Shown: piece by piece, positions 44,104 to 52,790 of the stretch
Layout of the letters: every line of letters starts with the position of its first letter
How positions within the stretch are numbered: the first letter of the stretch is position 1
Assembly: GCF_036014175.1 (NCBI RefSeq)
Contig: NZ_CP107917.1
Location: 4,278,001-4,342,000 of the forward strand
DNA: 64,000 bases
Reading direction: 5' to 3'
DNA from: Streptomyces sp. NBC_00443
Lineage (GTDB): Bacteria > Actinomycetota > Actinomycetes > Streptomycetales > Streptomycetaceae
Position numbers and translations under genes: made by a program
Notes under the pieces: model-generated
Told to the model about the DNA's origin: nothing
The model's input: the letters and a program-made list of their open reading frames with translations, nothing else
Database searches by the model: none

Positions 44104-44898
44104 GTGATGAACCGCCACCTGCGCAACGCCGTCGTCGCCGCCACCGCGATCACCGCCGGGCTGCTGATGACGGCGTGCCAGAACGGCTCCGACGACAACG
44201 CGGCCGGCAAGAGCGGAAAGGGCTCGACGTCGGTCGCGGAAAAGGCGTCGGACTCCAAGGGATCCACGGGCTCAAAGGGTTCCCACGGCGCTCAGGGCTC
44301 TCAGGGCTCCACGAACTCCAAGGGCGTCAGCGGCTCGTTCACGGACGGCAAGGTCACCTATCTCGCGCCGGGCAAGTACATCGTGTCCGTACCGGGCAAG
44401 GAGGACCAGCAGTTCCTGGTCGCCGACGACACCGAGGTGTACGGCGCCGGCACGGTCTGCGGCGAGGCAGGGGCCAAGGTGGACGCGCCGTGCACGCTGG
44501 ACCAGTTGGAGGCTGCCACCAAGAAGGACGCCGTGAGCGCCGACGTGAAGATGAAGAACGGCATCGCGACCCTGGTGACCGAGCGGCGCGCCGCCCAGCA
44601 GGACACCGGCTCCGACTCGAAGGGCGTCAACGGAACCTGGTTCGGCAACGTCTCCTACCTGGCGCCGGGCAAGTACACGGTCTCCGACATGAAGGGCGTC
44701 GAGCAGCAGTTCTTCATCGCCGAGGACACCGAGATCCGGGGCTACGACGACATCTGCGACGCGGTGAACACGGGTGCAGGCGGCGAGGGCGGCACCGAGT
44801 GCACCGAGGCCGAACTGGAGGCAGCGGCCAAGAAGGGCTTCAGCGCCGAGGTCGTGATCAGCAACGGCATCGCCACCAGCATCCGCGACGACCACTGA
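44104..44898 (+). CDS. Lipoprotein with two copies of an ~80-residue domain
   Basis: 264 residues. Signal peptide ending in lipobox LMTAC (Cys ~24), a Gly/Ser/Lys-rich linker with repeated GSKGS / GSQGS units, then two homologous domains. Each begins GV.G.....V.YLAPGKY.VS....EQQF or DQQF, has DDTEVYG / EDTEIRG, two Cys flanking a variable loop, and ends ATKKDAVSADVKMKNGIAT or AAKKGFSAEVVISNGIAT. I do not know a named family. The pattern suggests a duplicated small beta domain on the outer face of the membrane. Confidence 0.75.
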   Translation: MMNRHLRNAVVAATAITAGLLMTACQNGSDDNAAGKSGKGSTSVAEKASDSKGSTGSKGSHGAQGSQGSTNSKGVSGSFTDGKVTYLAPGKYIVSVPGKEDQQFLVADDTEVYGAGTVCGEAGAKVDAPCTLDQLEAATKKDAVSADVKMKNGIATLVTERRAAQQDTGSDSKGVNGTWFGNVSYLAPGKYTVSDMKGVEQQFFIAEDTEIRGYDDICDAVNTGAGGEGGTECTEAELEAAAKKGFSAEVVISNGIATSIRDDH

Positions 44899-45109
44899 CA
44901 TCGTCGGACCCGGGTAGGAAGACATCGTTTCCTTTGGTGCCGGTGAGGGCTTATGGGTCCTCTGCCAGCGTTCGGTGCCACCACGGAGGGCAAGTTCCCA
45001 GCCTGGCGGCGGCTCAGGTAATCGCAGGGCGCCGGCCGCGAGCACATCGGGCACAAGCAGCGATTGAGGGCCGCACCCCGGGCTGGGGTGCGGCGATCGG
45101 CGCCTGTGC

Positions 45110-45499
45110 TTACGAGGTCCAGCCGCCGTACGGCACGGTGATCAGCTCCATGGCATGACCCGCCGGGTCCATGAAGTACACCCCGCGGCCGCCGTCGTTG
45201 TGGTTGATCGCACCGGGCTGTTGCCGGTGCGGGTCAGCGTAGTGCTCGATGCCGCGCTCGCTGATCCGCGCGTACGCCGCGTCGAACTCCTCCTCGGAGA
45301 TCAGGAAGGCGTAATGCTGCATGGCGATGTGGTCCGCGGGGATCGTGGCGAAGTCCAGCGTGACGCCGTTGCTCAGGGCGACCGCGATGAACGGGCCCCA
45401 TTCCGCGGTGATCTCAAGGCCCAGCAGGTCCGCGAAGAACTGGGCGGACTCCCGATTGTCCCGGGCGTGGACGATCGTGTGATTCAACTCAACTGACAA
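45110..45499 (-). CDS. VOC/glyoxalase-fold protein
   Basis: 129 residues from TTG with GGAGG 6 bases upstream. LNHTIVHARDNRESAQFFADLLGLEI, then HYAFLISEEEFDAAYARISERGIEH, and YFMDPAGHAMELITVPYGG at the C-terminus. HxxxxR..D, H and E positions are those used for metal binding in dioxygenase/glyoxalase members. Substrate unknown. Confidence 0.87.
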   Translation of the reverse strand: MSVELNHTIVHARDNRESAQFFADLLGLEITAEWGPFIAVALSNGVTLDFATIPADHIAMQHYAFLISEEEFDAAYARISERGIEHYADPHRQQPGAINHNDGGRGVYFMDPAGHAMELITVPYGGWTS

Positions 45500-45591
45500 G
45501 GAATGCCTCCGAAGGCACCTCCCGACACCTCCATGCCTCACCCAGCCGGTGATCGACACGCGATGTCCCGGTAGATCCTAGTCGCTGTTGT

Positions 45592-46291
45592 CTACGAAGT
45601 GATTCGGCGGTAGTTGATGAGTGCTGCGGCTATACCGACGAAGGCGAGGAAGTGCTCGGCCTTGCGTTCGTAGCGGCGATGCAGGCGCCGGCATCCAGCC
45701 AGCCAGGAGACCGTCCTCTCGACGACCCAGCGGTGGCGGCCCAGTCGTGTGGAGGGCTCGATGCCCTTACGGGCAATGCGGTGGCGACTGCCCCTCTTAC
45801 GGAGCCATCTGCGCAGGTGGTCGTAGTCGTAGCCCTTGTCCGCATGGAGCTTGGCTGGACGCTGACGGCGCGGGCCGCGTCGGGAGCGGACGGGCGGGAT
45901 CCCCCGCGCCAGTGGCTTCAGGCCGAGGCTGTCGTGCACGTTGGCACGGGAGATGCCCAGCGACAGGGGCAATCCGTTCCGGTCCGTGATCAGGTGGATT
46001 TTCGATCCGCTCTTGCCGCGGTCGGTCGGATTCGGTCCGGTCAGTGGCCCCCTTTCACCGCCCGGACGCTGACGGAGTCGATCGCGCACCGGGACCAGTC
46101 CAGCTCTCCTCTGGAGCCGAGTTCGACGAGGATGACTCGGTGGCGACGAAAATGATCGCTGCCAGGGTCTCCCGGTCACCGGTCCGTCGCCGACCCCCTC
46201 CCAGCGGACGCTTCACTTCCGTCGGCGGCACCACTCGCCGGAACAACACCCACAACTCATCCGGCACCAACCGCGCAACCAGATCCGTCAT
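45592..46291 (-). mobile_element. IS5-family transposase relic
   Basis: The reading starts MTDLVARLVPDELWVLFRRVVPP...GGGRRRTGDRETLAAIIFVAT, then loses ~50 residues, changes frame to ELGSRGELDWSRCAIDSVSVRAVKGG (first catalytic Asp), and one base is missing before LTGPNPTDRGKSGSKIHLITDRNGLPL. The rest is intact: KLHADKGYDYDHLR (second Asp), GRHRWVVERTVSWLAGCRRL (Glu). DDE transposase, IS5/IS112-like group. Terminal inverted repeats could not be defined. Not expected to move by itself. Confidence 0.82.
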
Positions 46292-46347
46292 GAACGGCTC
46301 AACGAACGATCACGCCATAAGAAGCGACCTCTAAGTCTCGCCTCACA

Positions 46348-46422
46348 GTGAACGCACAGCGCACGGTTCCTCCTCTTATCCGGCGACACCCACCAAGTGA
46401 GAGGAACGCGCCGTGCGTTCAC
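46348..46422. promoter_or_regulatory. Long hairpin covering the deiminase ribosome site and start
   Basis: Left arm GTGAACGCAC + GCGC + GTTCCTC (46348-46372) pairs with right arm GAGGAAC + GCGC + GTGCGTTCAC (46401-46422), 21 bp with small bulges. The right arm contains the ribosome site (GAGGAAC) and the GTG start of the arginine deiminase gene, so the folded mRNA would hide the start. Confidence 0.65.
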
Positions 46423-48382
46423 GTCCATCGATACGCATACGCCCGTACCCCGCCGGCTCCCTGGTCCTGGCTCTCGCCGCCGCGGGCTCCGTGCTGGCGG
46501 GGCCGGCCTACTCGGCCCCCGTCGCCGGACGGTCCGGCCTCGCCGATCTGCGCGCGGATGTGAACCGCGACGGGCGGGTCGATGTCACCGGCGGTACCGA
46601 CGAACACCGTGAGGGCCGCTGGTCGGTCGAGCGCGGGGCCGTATTCCTGCCCAACATCGACGACGACACCAAGCGCTGTCCCGTCACCGGCCCGGGTGGC
46701 AGACCGCTGTCCGACGCCGCGCTGGCCGCCTGCAACGACGGAACGGACAAGAAGGTCAACGGCAGTGCGGACGCCGCCGACCTCGCCCGGGTCCGTTCCG
46801 TGCCCATGGCCGACGTCCCGGCGGGCGCCAAGGAAGCCTGAAGGTCACCGCGGGCGCCGCGCACACGCACCTTTTCCTCAAGCGTGCCGGGGCCTGGGTC
46901 CTGGTGACGTCCGGGACCCGGCTGACCGCGGCCGAGCTGCGCTCCGGTGTGGAGTTCGGCGTCGAGGCCACCGACGTCGTCCGGGACAGCGCCAAGTGGG
47001 ACGGCCGGGCGGTGATCCGGCTGACGGTGACGGCCGGGCAGACGTCCGCCTCCGACGCCGTCACCCTGCGCGTCGCACCGCTGCTGACCCAGCATCACCT
47101 GCAGAACACCCAGCAGGTGATGGTGTCCAAGGTCCAGGGTGACGGCCCGGACAGCCGCCTTCAGCGGGAGTTCGTCACCGCGCTCGACAAGGAGGTCAAG
47201 AAGGCCGGGATCACCACCCCGCTGGTCACCTTCGAGAAGTACGCCGACCGCTGGGCCCAGGACTTCGTCGAACCGGCCTACGTCAGCATGACCGGGCCGG
47301 GCGGCAAGCGGCACGTGATGCGTGTGATGCTGCGCTCCGCCCAGCCGGACCGGGACGCCGGGCGGGAACTGTTCGAGAAGGTCCGCGGCCGGGACATCGG
47401 CGTCGTGCAGGTGACCGACCGGGCCGAACCCGACGACTGGTCGCTCAACTCCATGGGCAACCTGGAGACCATCCCGCCCTACTCGCACGGCGGGCGCTCG
47501 TTCCCGGCCGGCCGCATCATCATGGGCGAGCGCAAGGACAGCGGGGCGCGCCCGTCAAAGGTGATGCGCACCATGCTCAAGTCGCAGGGTCTGCAGGACC
47601 CGTTGCTGCTGGACACCTCATGGCTGGGCGTCGGGCACGTCGACGAGTTCGTACAGTTCCTGCCCGCCGACACCCCGCGCCGCTGGCGCATCGGCGTCGC
47701 CGACCCGCAGGCGGGGCTGCGGCTGCTGCGCGACGCCAAGCGCGACGGGCACGGCACGACGAAGATGTTCTCCGTCCCGGGCCGCGCCGACACCCCGGCG
47801 CCGAAGGAGACCATCGACCAGGCGCTCGCCTCCCGGCACCTGGTCGCCGACAACGAGATGGCGGCCCGGCGCATCGCGGCCAACCTGGAGATCCTGAAGC
47901 GCGAGACGGGCGTCACCGACGCCGAGATCGTGCGCGTACCGGCCCTGTACACCCGTGATTCGGAGGCCTTGACCTCCGAGGGCGAGGAAGTTCCCGTGCC
48001 GCGTCTGACGCGGATGGGCGCCGGCTCCGACCTCGTGGACAGCCTCAGGGACAACGGCCAGCAGAAGTGGCTCGCCGAGAACCCGGCCGCCCCGCGCGCG
48101 GCGGGCCCGGCGACGGTGACGACCAGCGCGTACGTTCCCGGAGCGGTCAACGGCGTCCTCCTGGGCCGGGACCGCTACCTCGCTCCGCGTCAGTGGGGTC
48201 CCGTCGTCAACGGCAAGGACCTCTTCACGGAAGCGGTGACCACCGTGTACCAGAAGGTCGGCATGAAGGTGTCGTACATCGACGACTGGTACACGTACCA
48301 CCTCGGCATGGGCGAGGTGCACTGCGGCACCAACACCCTGCGCGACGCGTCGGCCGCGTGGTGGCGGCTCTCGGCGCGGTGA
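46413..48382 (+). pseudogene. Secreted protein-arginine deiminase (PAD family), one frameshift
   Basis: Signal peptide (LVLALAAAGSVLAGPAYSA), then DVNRDGRVDVTG, then a break near 46835 where one base is missing (frame ends ...AGAKEA; the next resumes LKVTAGAAHTHLFLKR). The PAD catalytic core is complete: WAQDFVEPAY (Asp at 47261), GVGHVDEFVQF (47632-47660, His and Asp) and GEVHCGTNTLRD (Cys at 48323). Vertebrate PADs use the same residues to convert protein arginine to citrulline. Bacterial members are uncommon outside actinomycetes. If the shift is a sequencing error the product is ~656 residues. Confidence 0.85.
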
Positions 48383-48417
48383 CGGCCGGCGGATAGCCGA
48401 CACCCGACCCCACCCAA

Positions 48418-48450
48418 GCCGGCCCGGCCGTCACCTGCGGCCGGGCCGGC
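48418..48450. terminator. Bidirectional terminator between deiminase and sigma operon
   Basis: GCCGGCCCGGCCG-TCACCTG-CGGCCGGGCCGGC, 13-bp perfect stem between two convergent transcription units. Confidence 0.9.
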
Positions 48451-48475
48451 CCGGTGCGCATCCTGGCCCTCCCCC

Positions 48476-49180
48476 TCACCGGACGACGCCGGGCTCGACC
48501 GTCGGTGTCGCCCCCGTAGTCACCGAGATGCGTTCGCCCACGCCGACCCGGGCGTAGAACGACTTGGCGTCCTCGGGGGCGAGGGCGATCAGGGCGCCGC
48601 CGACGCGGAAGCCGGTCAGGGACTTCAGCTGTGCGGTGAAGGTGCCGACGTAGAGCGGCTGGTCGCTGCCGTCGCGCAGCTCGACCACATACGGGACGTC
48701 CACCTCGGCGCGGTCCTTGGAAGGGATGTCGACAGGCAGGGCTCTCTGCTCCTGCTTCGTCACCACCGTCATCGAGGTCGCCGCGGCGACCGGGGCTTCG
48801 CGTGCCGACTCCCAGACGATCGGCATGAGTCGACCGCCGAAGGTGAGGGTGCGCCCGGTCAGGTCGAGGGTGCCGGGGACGGGCTCCGCGGTGGTCCGGG
48901 ACGGTGACGGTGGGGAGGGCTGGGAGGGCTGGGAGGGGTCGGCCGGTGTTGCGGCCGGGGTGTGGAGCCGGTCCGGCTGGTCCGGGGTTCCGCCGAGGTG
49001 GAGCGTGAGAGCGACGGAAAGTGCGGTGAGGCCGGCGGTTCCCGCACCCAGGGTCGCCACGACCCGGCGTAGGCGTCTGCGGCGCAGCGCCCGGCCGCGG
49101 ATCTCGGCGCCGTCGGCGACCGGCCGGGTCGCCTCGGCGGCGGCCAACTCGCGCAGTGCGGCAGAGAGTTCATCGGACAC
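48476..49180 (-). CDS. Single-TM partner protein of the SigE-family sigma factor
   Basis: 234 residues. N-terminal ~35 residues cytoplasmic (ELSAALRELAAAEATRPVADGAEIRGRALRRRR), one TM (~40-62), Ser/Pro/Thr-rich linker, then an outer domain (TGRTLTFGGRLMPIVWES...VYVVELRDGSDQPLYVG). Start lies inside the sigma gene (11-base overlap). The layout is that of an anti-sigma factor, though no zinc-binding HxxxCxxC motif is seen, so it may be a non-ZAS type. Confidence 0.65.
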   Translation of the reverse strand: MSDELSAALRELAAAEATRPVADGAEIRGRALRRRRLRRVVATLGAGTAGLTALSVALTLHLGGTPDQPDRLHTPAATPADPSQPSQPSPPSPSRTTAEPVPGTLDLTGRTLTFGGRLMPIVWESAREAPVAAATSMTVVTKQEQRALPVDIPSKDRAEVDVPYVVELRDGSDQPLYVGTFTAQLKSLTGFRVGGALIALAPEDAKSFYARVGVGERISVTTGATPTVEPGVVR

Positions 49181-49685
49181 GGCCGCTCTCCTTCCGGACC
49201 GGCTCGTCGGCCCCGTCCTCCGCGAGGCGCTCCGCCAGCGCGGCCCGCCCCCGCGCCAGCCTCGCCTTGACCGTCCCCACGGGCGCGCCGGTCTCGGAGG
49301 CTACCTGCTGCACGGTCAGATCGCACAAATGGTGCAGGACGATCGCCATCCTCTGCGCCTCGGGCAGTTCGCGCAGGGCGGCCACGAGCGCGGTGTGCTC
49401 AGGCCCCGGGCCCGGTGTGGAGTCGGGGGCCGGGGTGCGCCGCACCAGTTCCAGCCAGCGCTTCGCCCGCCGCCAGCGACTCACCGCCAGCCGCATGGCC
49501 ACCGTGCGGATCCACGCCTCGGGGGCACTGTCCGCCAGGAACTGCCTGCGCCGGTCCCAGGCCCGTACGAACGCTTCCTGTACGACGTCCTGGGCCTCGC
49601 CGTGGTCTCCGGTGAAGGCGTAGAGCTGTCCGGTCAGCCGGGGGAACGCGGCCGCGTAGAAGGCGTCGAACTCGTCCTCGGTCAT
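49170..49685 (-). CDS. SigE-family RNA polymerase sigma factor
   Basis: 171 residues. Region 2: DEFDAFYAAAFPRLTGQLYAFTGDHGEAQDVVQEAFVRAWDRR (~4-47); region 4: LRELPEAQRMAIVLHHLCDLTVQQVASETGAPVGTVKARLARGRAALAERL (~95-150). The SigE/ECF39-41-like subgroup is typical of Streptomyces. Its stop overlaps the start of the membrane partner. GGTGGGC before ATG; GTG two codons earlier is an alternative start. Confidence 0.9.
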   Translation of the reverse strand: MTEDEFDAFYAAAFPRLTGQLYAFTGDHGEAQDVVQEAFVRAWDRRRQFLADSAPEAWIRTVAMRLAVSRWRRAKRWLELVRRTPAPDSTPGPGPEHTALVAALRELPEAQRMAIVLHHLCDLTVQQVASETGAPVGTVKARLARGRAALAERLAEDGADEPVRKESGRVR

Positions 49686-49928
49686 GCCCACCACCCCCAC
49701 TCCCCGCCGGAATCCGTGCTCTTTCCGTTTCCTTGCAACCCGGCCGCCTCGCCCGTGCGTACAGGTCCCGTAGGTTCCGCTGGATCGCGTAGGCCGCATC
49801 CAGTGAAGCGCAACCCATCAGGAAGACGGTGCACGGGGGTTTCAGGCTCCCTTTTCCTCAACGGGGTTGGGCACCTGCGCACCCGGCCACGAGCCACGAC
49901 CGAGTCCCCGAGCCGAAGGACCCCCCAC

Positions 49929-50999
49929 GTGCCACCCACCCACGCCGTACTCCCCGCCGGCCATGACTTCGCCTCCTACGCCCGGACCAACTGGTCCCGG
50001 CTGGTCGTGACCGCGCGGCTGCTCACCGACGACACGGGTGCGGCACAGGAGTTGGTGCGGAGAACCCTGGTGCGGGTGTGCGCGCGGTGGCGGGGAGTTC
50101 CGCGCGACGACGTGGACTTCCACGTGCGGCGCTGTCTGGTGCACAGCCATCTGCGCCCGCTGCGCGGGAGGCGGGCCGCACGCCGGCGGACGGTTCTGGT
50201 GCTGCGGATCTGGGAGGGGCTCGCGGACGCGGAGATCGCCCAGTTGCTGGGCTGCTCCGTGAGTGCGGTCCGTGCGCATGCCCGGCACGGGTTGAAGGAG
50301 GCCGGCGAAGAACCCGTAGGCCTGCGTGAGAAGTACACCCGTGCCGTCGAGGACCTCGTCCCGTCCGAGGTGCCGCTGGCCGGCCTCCAGGCACAGGGCC
50401 GTGTCCGGCGGCGACGCCGGCTCGCGGTGACCTCGACCGCCTGCGTGGCGCTGCTCACGCCGGTGACGGTCGCCCTCCTCAGCGTCGACCAGCTCGGGGG
50501 CGGTGCGCAGGACGGGGTGCCCGGAGCCCGGGGCGCGCGTTCGGCGACGAGCCCGATCCGGGTCGTGGCGCCGGGCGAGCGGGTGACCGTGGGGCCGCGG
50601 GTACGGGTGTGGCTCACGGCCGACGGTGGGCACTGGTCGGTGCCCGACGCCCTCCCACAGGACGACAACCACCTCGCCGTCGACGGACCGGACGGTGCGG
50701 CGGCCGTCTCCGTGCGGGCGGACGCCGTGCAGGGCGGCTTTCTCCTGTCCGGCCTCGTCCGCGGCCTGCACGGCGAGCCGAGCCGCGTCGAGGTGAGAAC
50801 GGGCGACGGCACCACCACGGCGAAGGTCCTCGTCCTGGCGGGCAGTCCGGGGTGGGGCATCTGGTACGCGCCCGCGCCGCTGCCCGGTGAGGACATGAAA
50901 GCCCTGCTGTCCCTCGGCGGGGACGAGCGGATCGTCACCGTGTACGACGCCTCGGGCAAGGTCGCCGCACGGTCCGACCGCGAATGGTGGCGGATATGA
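49929..50999 (+). CDS. Sigma-factor-like protein fused to TM and outer domain
   Basis: 356 residues from GTG. Region 2-like FASYARTNWSRLVVTARLLTDDTGAAQELVRRTLVRVCARW (~13-53), region 4-like VLVLRIWEGLADAEIAQLLGCSVSAVRAHARHGL (~88-121), then, unlike a normal ECF factor, a basic linker, one TM helix (~164-186) and a ~170-residue outer beta-rich domain. It would be tethered to the membrane. Its stop overlaps the PBP gene (ATGA), so the two are coupled. Region 2.3/2.4 aromatic residues are weak; it may be a DNA-binding sensor rather than a true sigma factor. Confidence 0.75.
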   Translation: MPPTHAVLPAGHDFASYARTNWSRLVVTARLLTDDTGAAQELVRRTLVRVCARWRGVPRDDVDFHVRRCLVHSHLRPLRGRRAARRRTVLVLRIWEGLADAEIAQLLGCSVSAVRAHARHGLKEAGEEPVGLREKYTRAVEDLVPSEVPLAGLQAQGRVRRRRRLAVTSTACVALLTPVTVALLSVDQLGGGAQDGVPGARGARSATSPIRVVAPGERVTVGPRVRVWLTADGGHWSVPDALPQDDNHLAVDGPDGAAAVSVRADAVQGGFLLSGLVRGLHGEPSRVEVRTGDGTTTAKVLVLAGSPGWGIWYAPAPLPGEDMKALLSLGGDERIVTVYDASGKVAARSDREWWRI

Positions 51000-52747
51000 A
51001 CACGGCGCAGTGGCTGGAGAAGAGCAGGAAGAAGGTCGGGACGCCGGGCCGGCCCTCGACGCCCCGGCACCGCGAACGCGTGCCCCTGCGGGTCCGGTTC
51101 CGCCGCACCCGGGGCCGACGGCTGCGCCGGCTGCTGTACACCTTCCTCGCACTGGTCGCGACGCTCTGCGCGGCGGCCGTCGTGGCGTACCACTTGACGA
51201 CGATTCCGGAGCCGCACCCCGAGACCGTCACCCAGAGCACCGTGTTCCTCGACGCGGGCGGGGCCTACCTGGGCCGACGTGGACCGGTCGACCGGCAGGA
51301 CGTCCCGCTGTCGGCGGTCCCCCGGCATGTGCAGGACGCGGTGATCGCCGCGGAGAACCGCTCCTTCCGTACGGACAACGGCATTTCACCGCGGGCCATC
51401 ACGCGGGCCGCGCTGGCGACGCTGACGGGCGGCGACCCGCAGGGCGGCTCGACCATCACCCAGCAGTACGTGAAGAACGCGCTGCTGAGCCCGGAGCGTT
51501 CGCTGACCCGCAAGGCGCGCGAGGCGCTCATCGCGATCAAGTTGGACCGCACCCGCGGCAAGGACGAGATCCTGGAGGGCTATCTCAACACCGTGTACTT
51601 CGGCCGGGGCGCCGCCGGGATCCAGTCCGCCGCGCGCAACTACTTCGGCGTGGACGCGAGGAACCTGACGGTGGCGCAGGGCGCGGCGATCGCGTCCATC
51701 GTCAACATCCCCTCGTACTACGAGAAGGCGGGCTCCGATCCGAAGGTGACCGCGAAGCTGCGCGGCCGGTGGGAGTGGGTGCTCGACGCGATGGCGGCGA
51801 GCGAGAGCATCACGGCGGAGCAGCGGGCGGCGGCGCGTTTCCCGGCGTTCCGTTTCTATCCGCCGGGCGAGACCGAGGGGCAGCGGCAGTATCTGATCGA
51901 CGTCGCCGCGAAGGAGGCCGCCGACCGGCTCGGCATCACCGAGGACCAGCTGGCGAGCGGCGGCTACAACGTGACGACCACCTTCGACCTGGCGCTCCAG
52001 GACACCGCCACGCAGCGGGTCGCGGAGCATCCCGGAGGCAAGGGCGGGGTGCGGCTGCACACCGCGGTCGTGGCGATGGTGCCGGGCGACGGAGCGGTAC
52101 GGCTGCTGTACGGGGGTTCGGACTACGCGCGCCAGCCCTTCAACGACGCGGTGAGCGGGGCGGTGGAGGCGGGGACGGCTCTGGACCCCTTCACCAAGCT
52201 GGTGCGGGCGGACGAGCCACTGCACGCCCTGCTCAGGACACCGGCGCCGACACCGCTGAACATGGCGTCGGCCTATGCGACCGTCGCGGCGAACGGTGAG
52301 TACGCCACCCCGTACACCGTCGCACGCATCACGCAGGCGGGCCGTACGGTCTACAAGGCGCGGCCGGATGTGCGGCAGGTGCTGGGCGAGAAGGAAGCGA
52401 TGGTGGCGGGCGTGATGACCGGGGCGGGGCCGGTCCCCGTGGGCGTCCGCCCGGCGGAGACGCAAGGGTTCACCACCGAGGGGGCAGGTGGCGGAACCGC
52501 CCGGCGGACCGTGTGGACCACCGGCTACGACAGCCGGCTCACCCTGACTGTCGCGCTGTTCGCCGACCGGGCCGGCAGCAAGAAGGGCACGCCGGCGCCC
52601 ACCCGGCTGCCGAACGAGCCGCCGCCGACCGAGTTCGCCGAGAACGTGGCGACGGCGATCTGGAGGGCCGCCACGAAGGGGGACCCGTCAGGCACCGGGA
52701 AGGAGGATGCGGTCAGGCAGCCCTCCTCGGTGCCTTCACCGGGGTAG
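50996..52747 (+). CDS. Class A penicillin-binding protein with degenerate transpeptidase
   Basis: 583 residues. Cytoplasmic basic tail, TM ~45-67, GT51 glycosyltransferase domain ~90-270 with intact AAENRSFRT (catalytic Glu), GGSTITQQYVKN, RKAREALIAIKLDR, KDEILEGYLNTVYFGRGAAGI. In the transpeptidase half the SxxK position reads TALD (AGTALDPFTK, ~393) and the KTG triad position reads GGT (AGGGTARRT, ~498). Catalytic Ser and Lys therefore seem lost. It should polymerise glycan but not cross-link, perhaps using the outer domain as a regulator. Confidence 0.85.
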   Translation: MNTAQWLEKSRKKVGTPGRPSTPRHRERVPLRVRFRRTRGRRLRRLLYTFLALVATLCAAAVVAYHLTTIPEPHPETVTQSTVFLDAGGAYLGRRGPVDRQDVPLSAVPRHVQDAVIAAENRSFRTDNGISPRAITRAALATLTGGDPQGGSTITQQYVKNALLSPERSLTRKAREALIAIKLDRTRGKDEILEGYLNTVYFGRGAAGIQSAARNYFGVDARNLTVAQGAAIASIVNIPSYYEKAGSDPKVTAKLRGRWEWVLDAMAASESITAEQRAAARFPAFRFYPPGETEGQRQYLIDVAAKEAADRLGITEDQLASGGYNVTTTFDLALQDTATQRVAEHPGGKGGVRLHTAVVAMVPGDGAVRLLYGGSDYARQPFNDAVSGAVEAGTALDPFTKLVRADEPLHALLRTPAPTPLNMASAYATVAANGEYATPYTVARITQAGRTVYKARPDVRQVLGEKEAMVAGVMTGAGPVPVGVRPAETQGFTTEGAGGGTARRTVWTTGYDSRLTLTVALFADRAGSKKGTPAPTRLPNEPPPTEFAENVATAIWRAATKGDPSGTGKEDAVRQPSSVPSPG

Positions 52748-52790
52748 CCGCGGGCACTGACAGCGCGGTCGGCGGCGACCTGGCGCCACG

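Noticed and set aside
48904..48960. GGGAGGGCTGGGAGGGCTGGGAGGG as a possible G-quadruplex regulatory element
   Set aside because: It lies inside the Ser/Pro linker of the sigma partner protein and is explained by repeated Pro/Ser/Gln codons.
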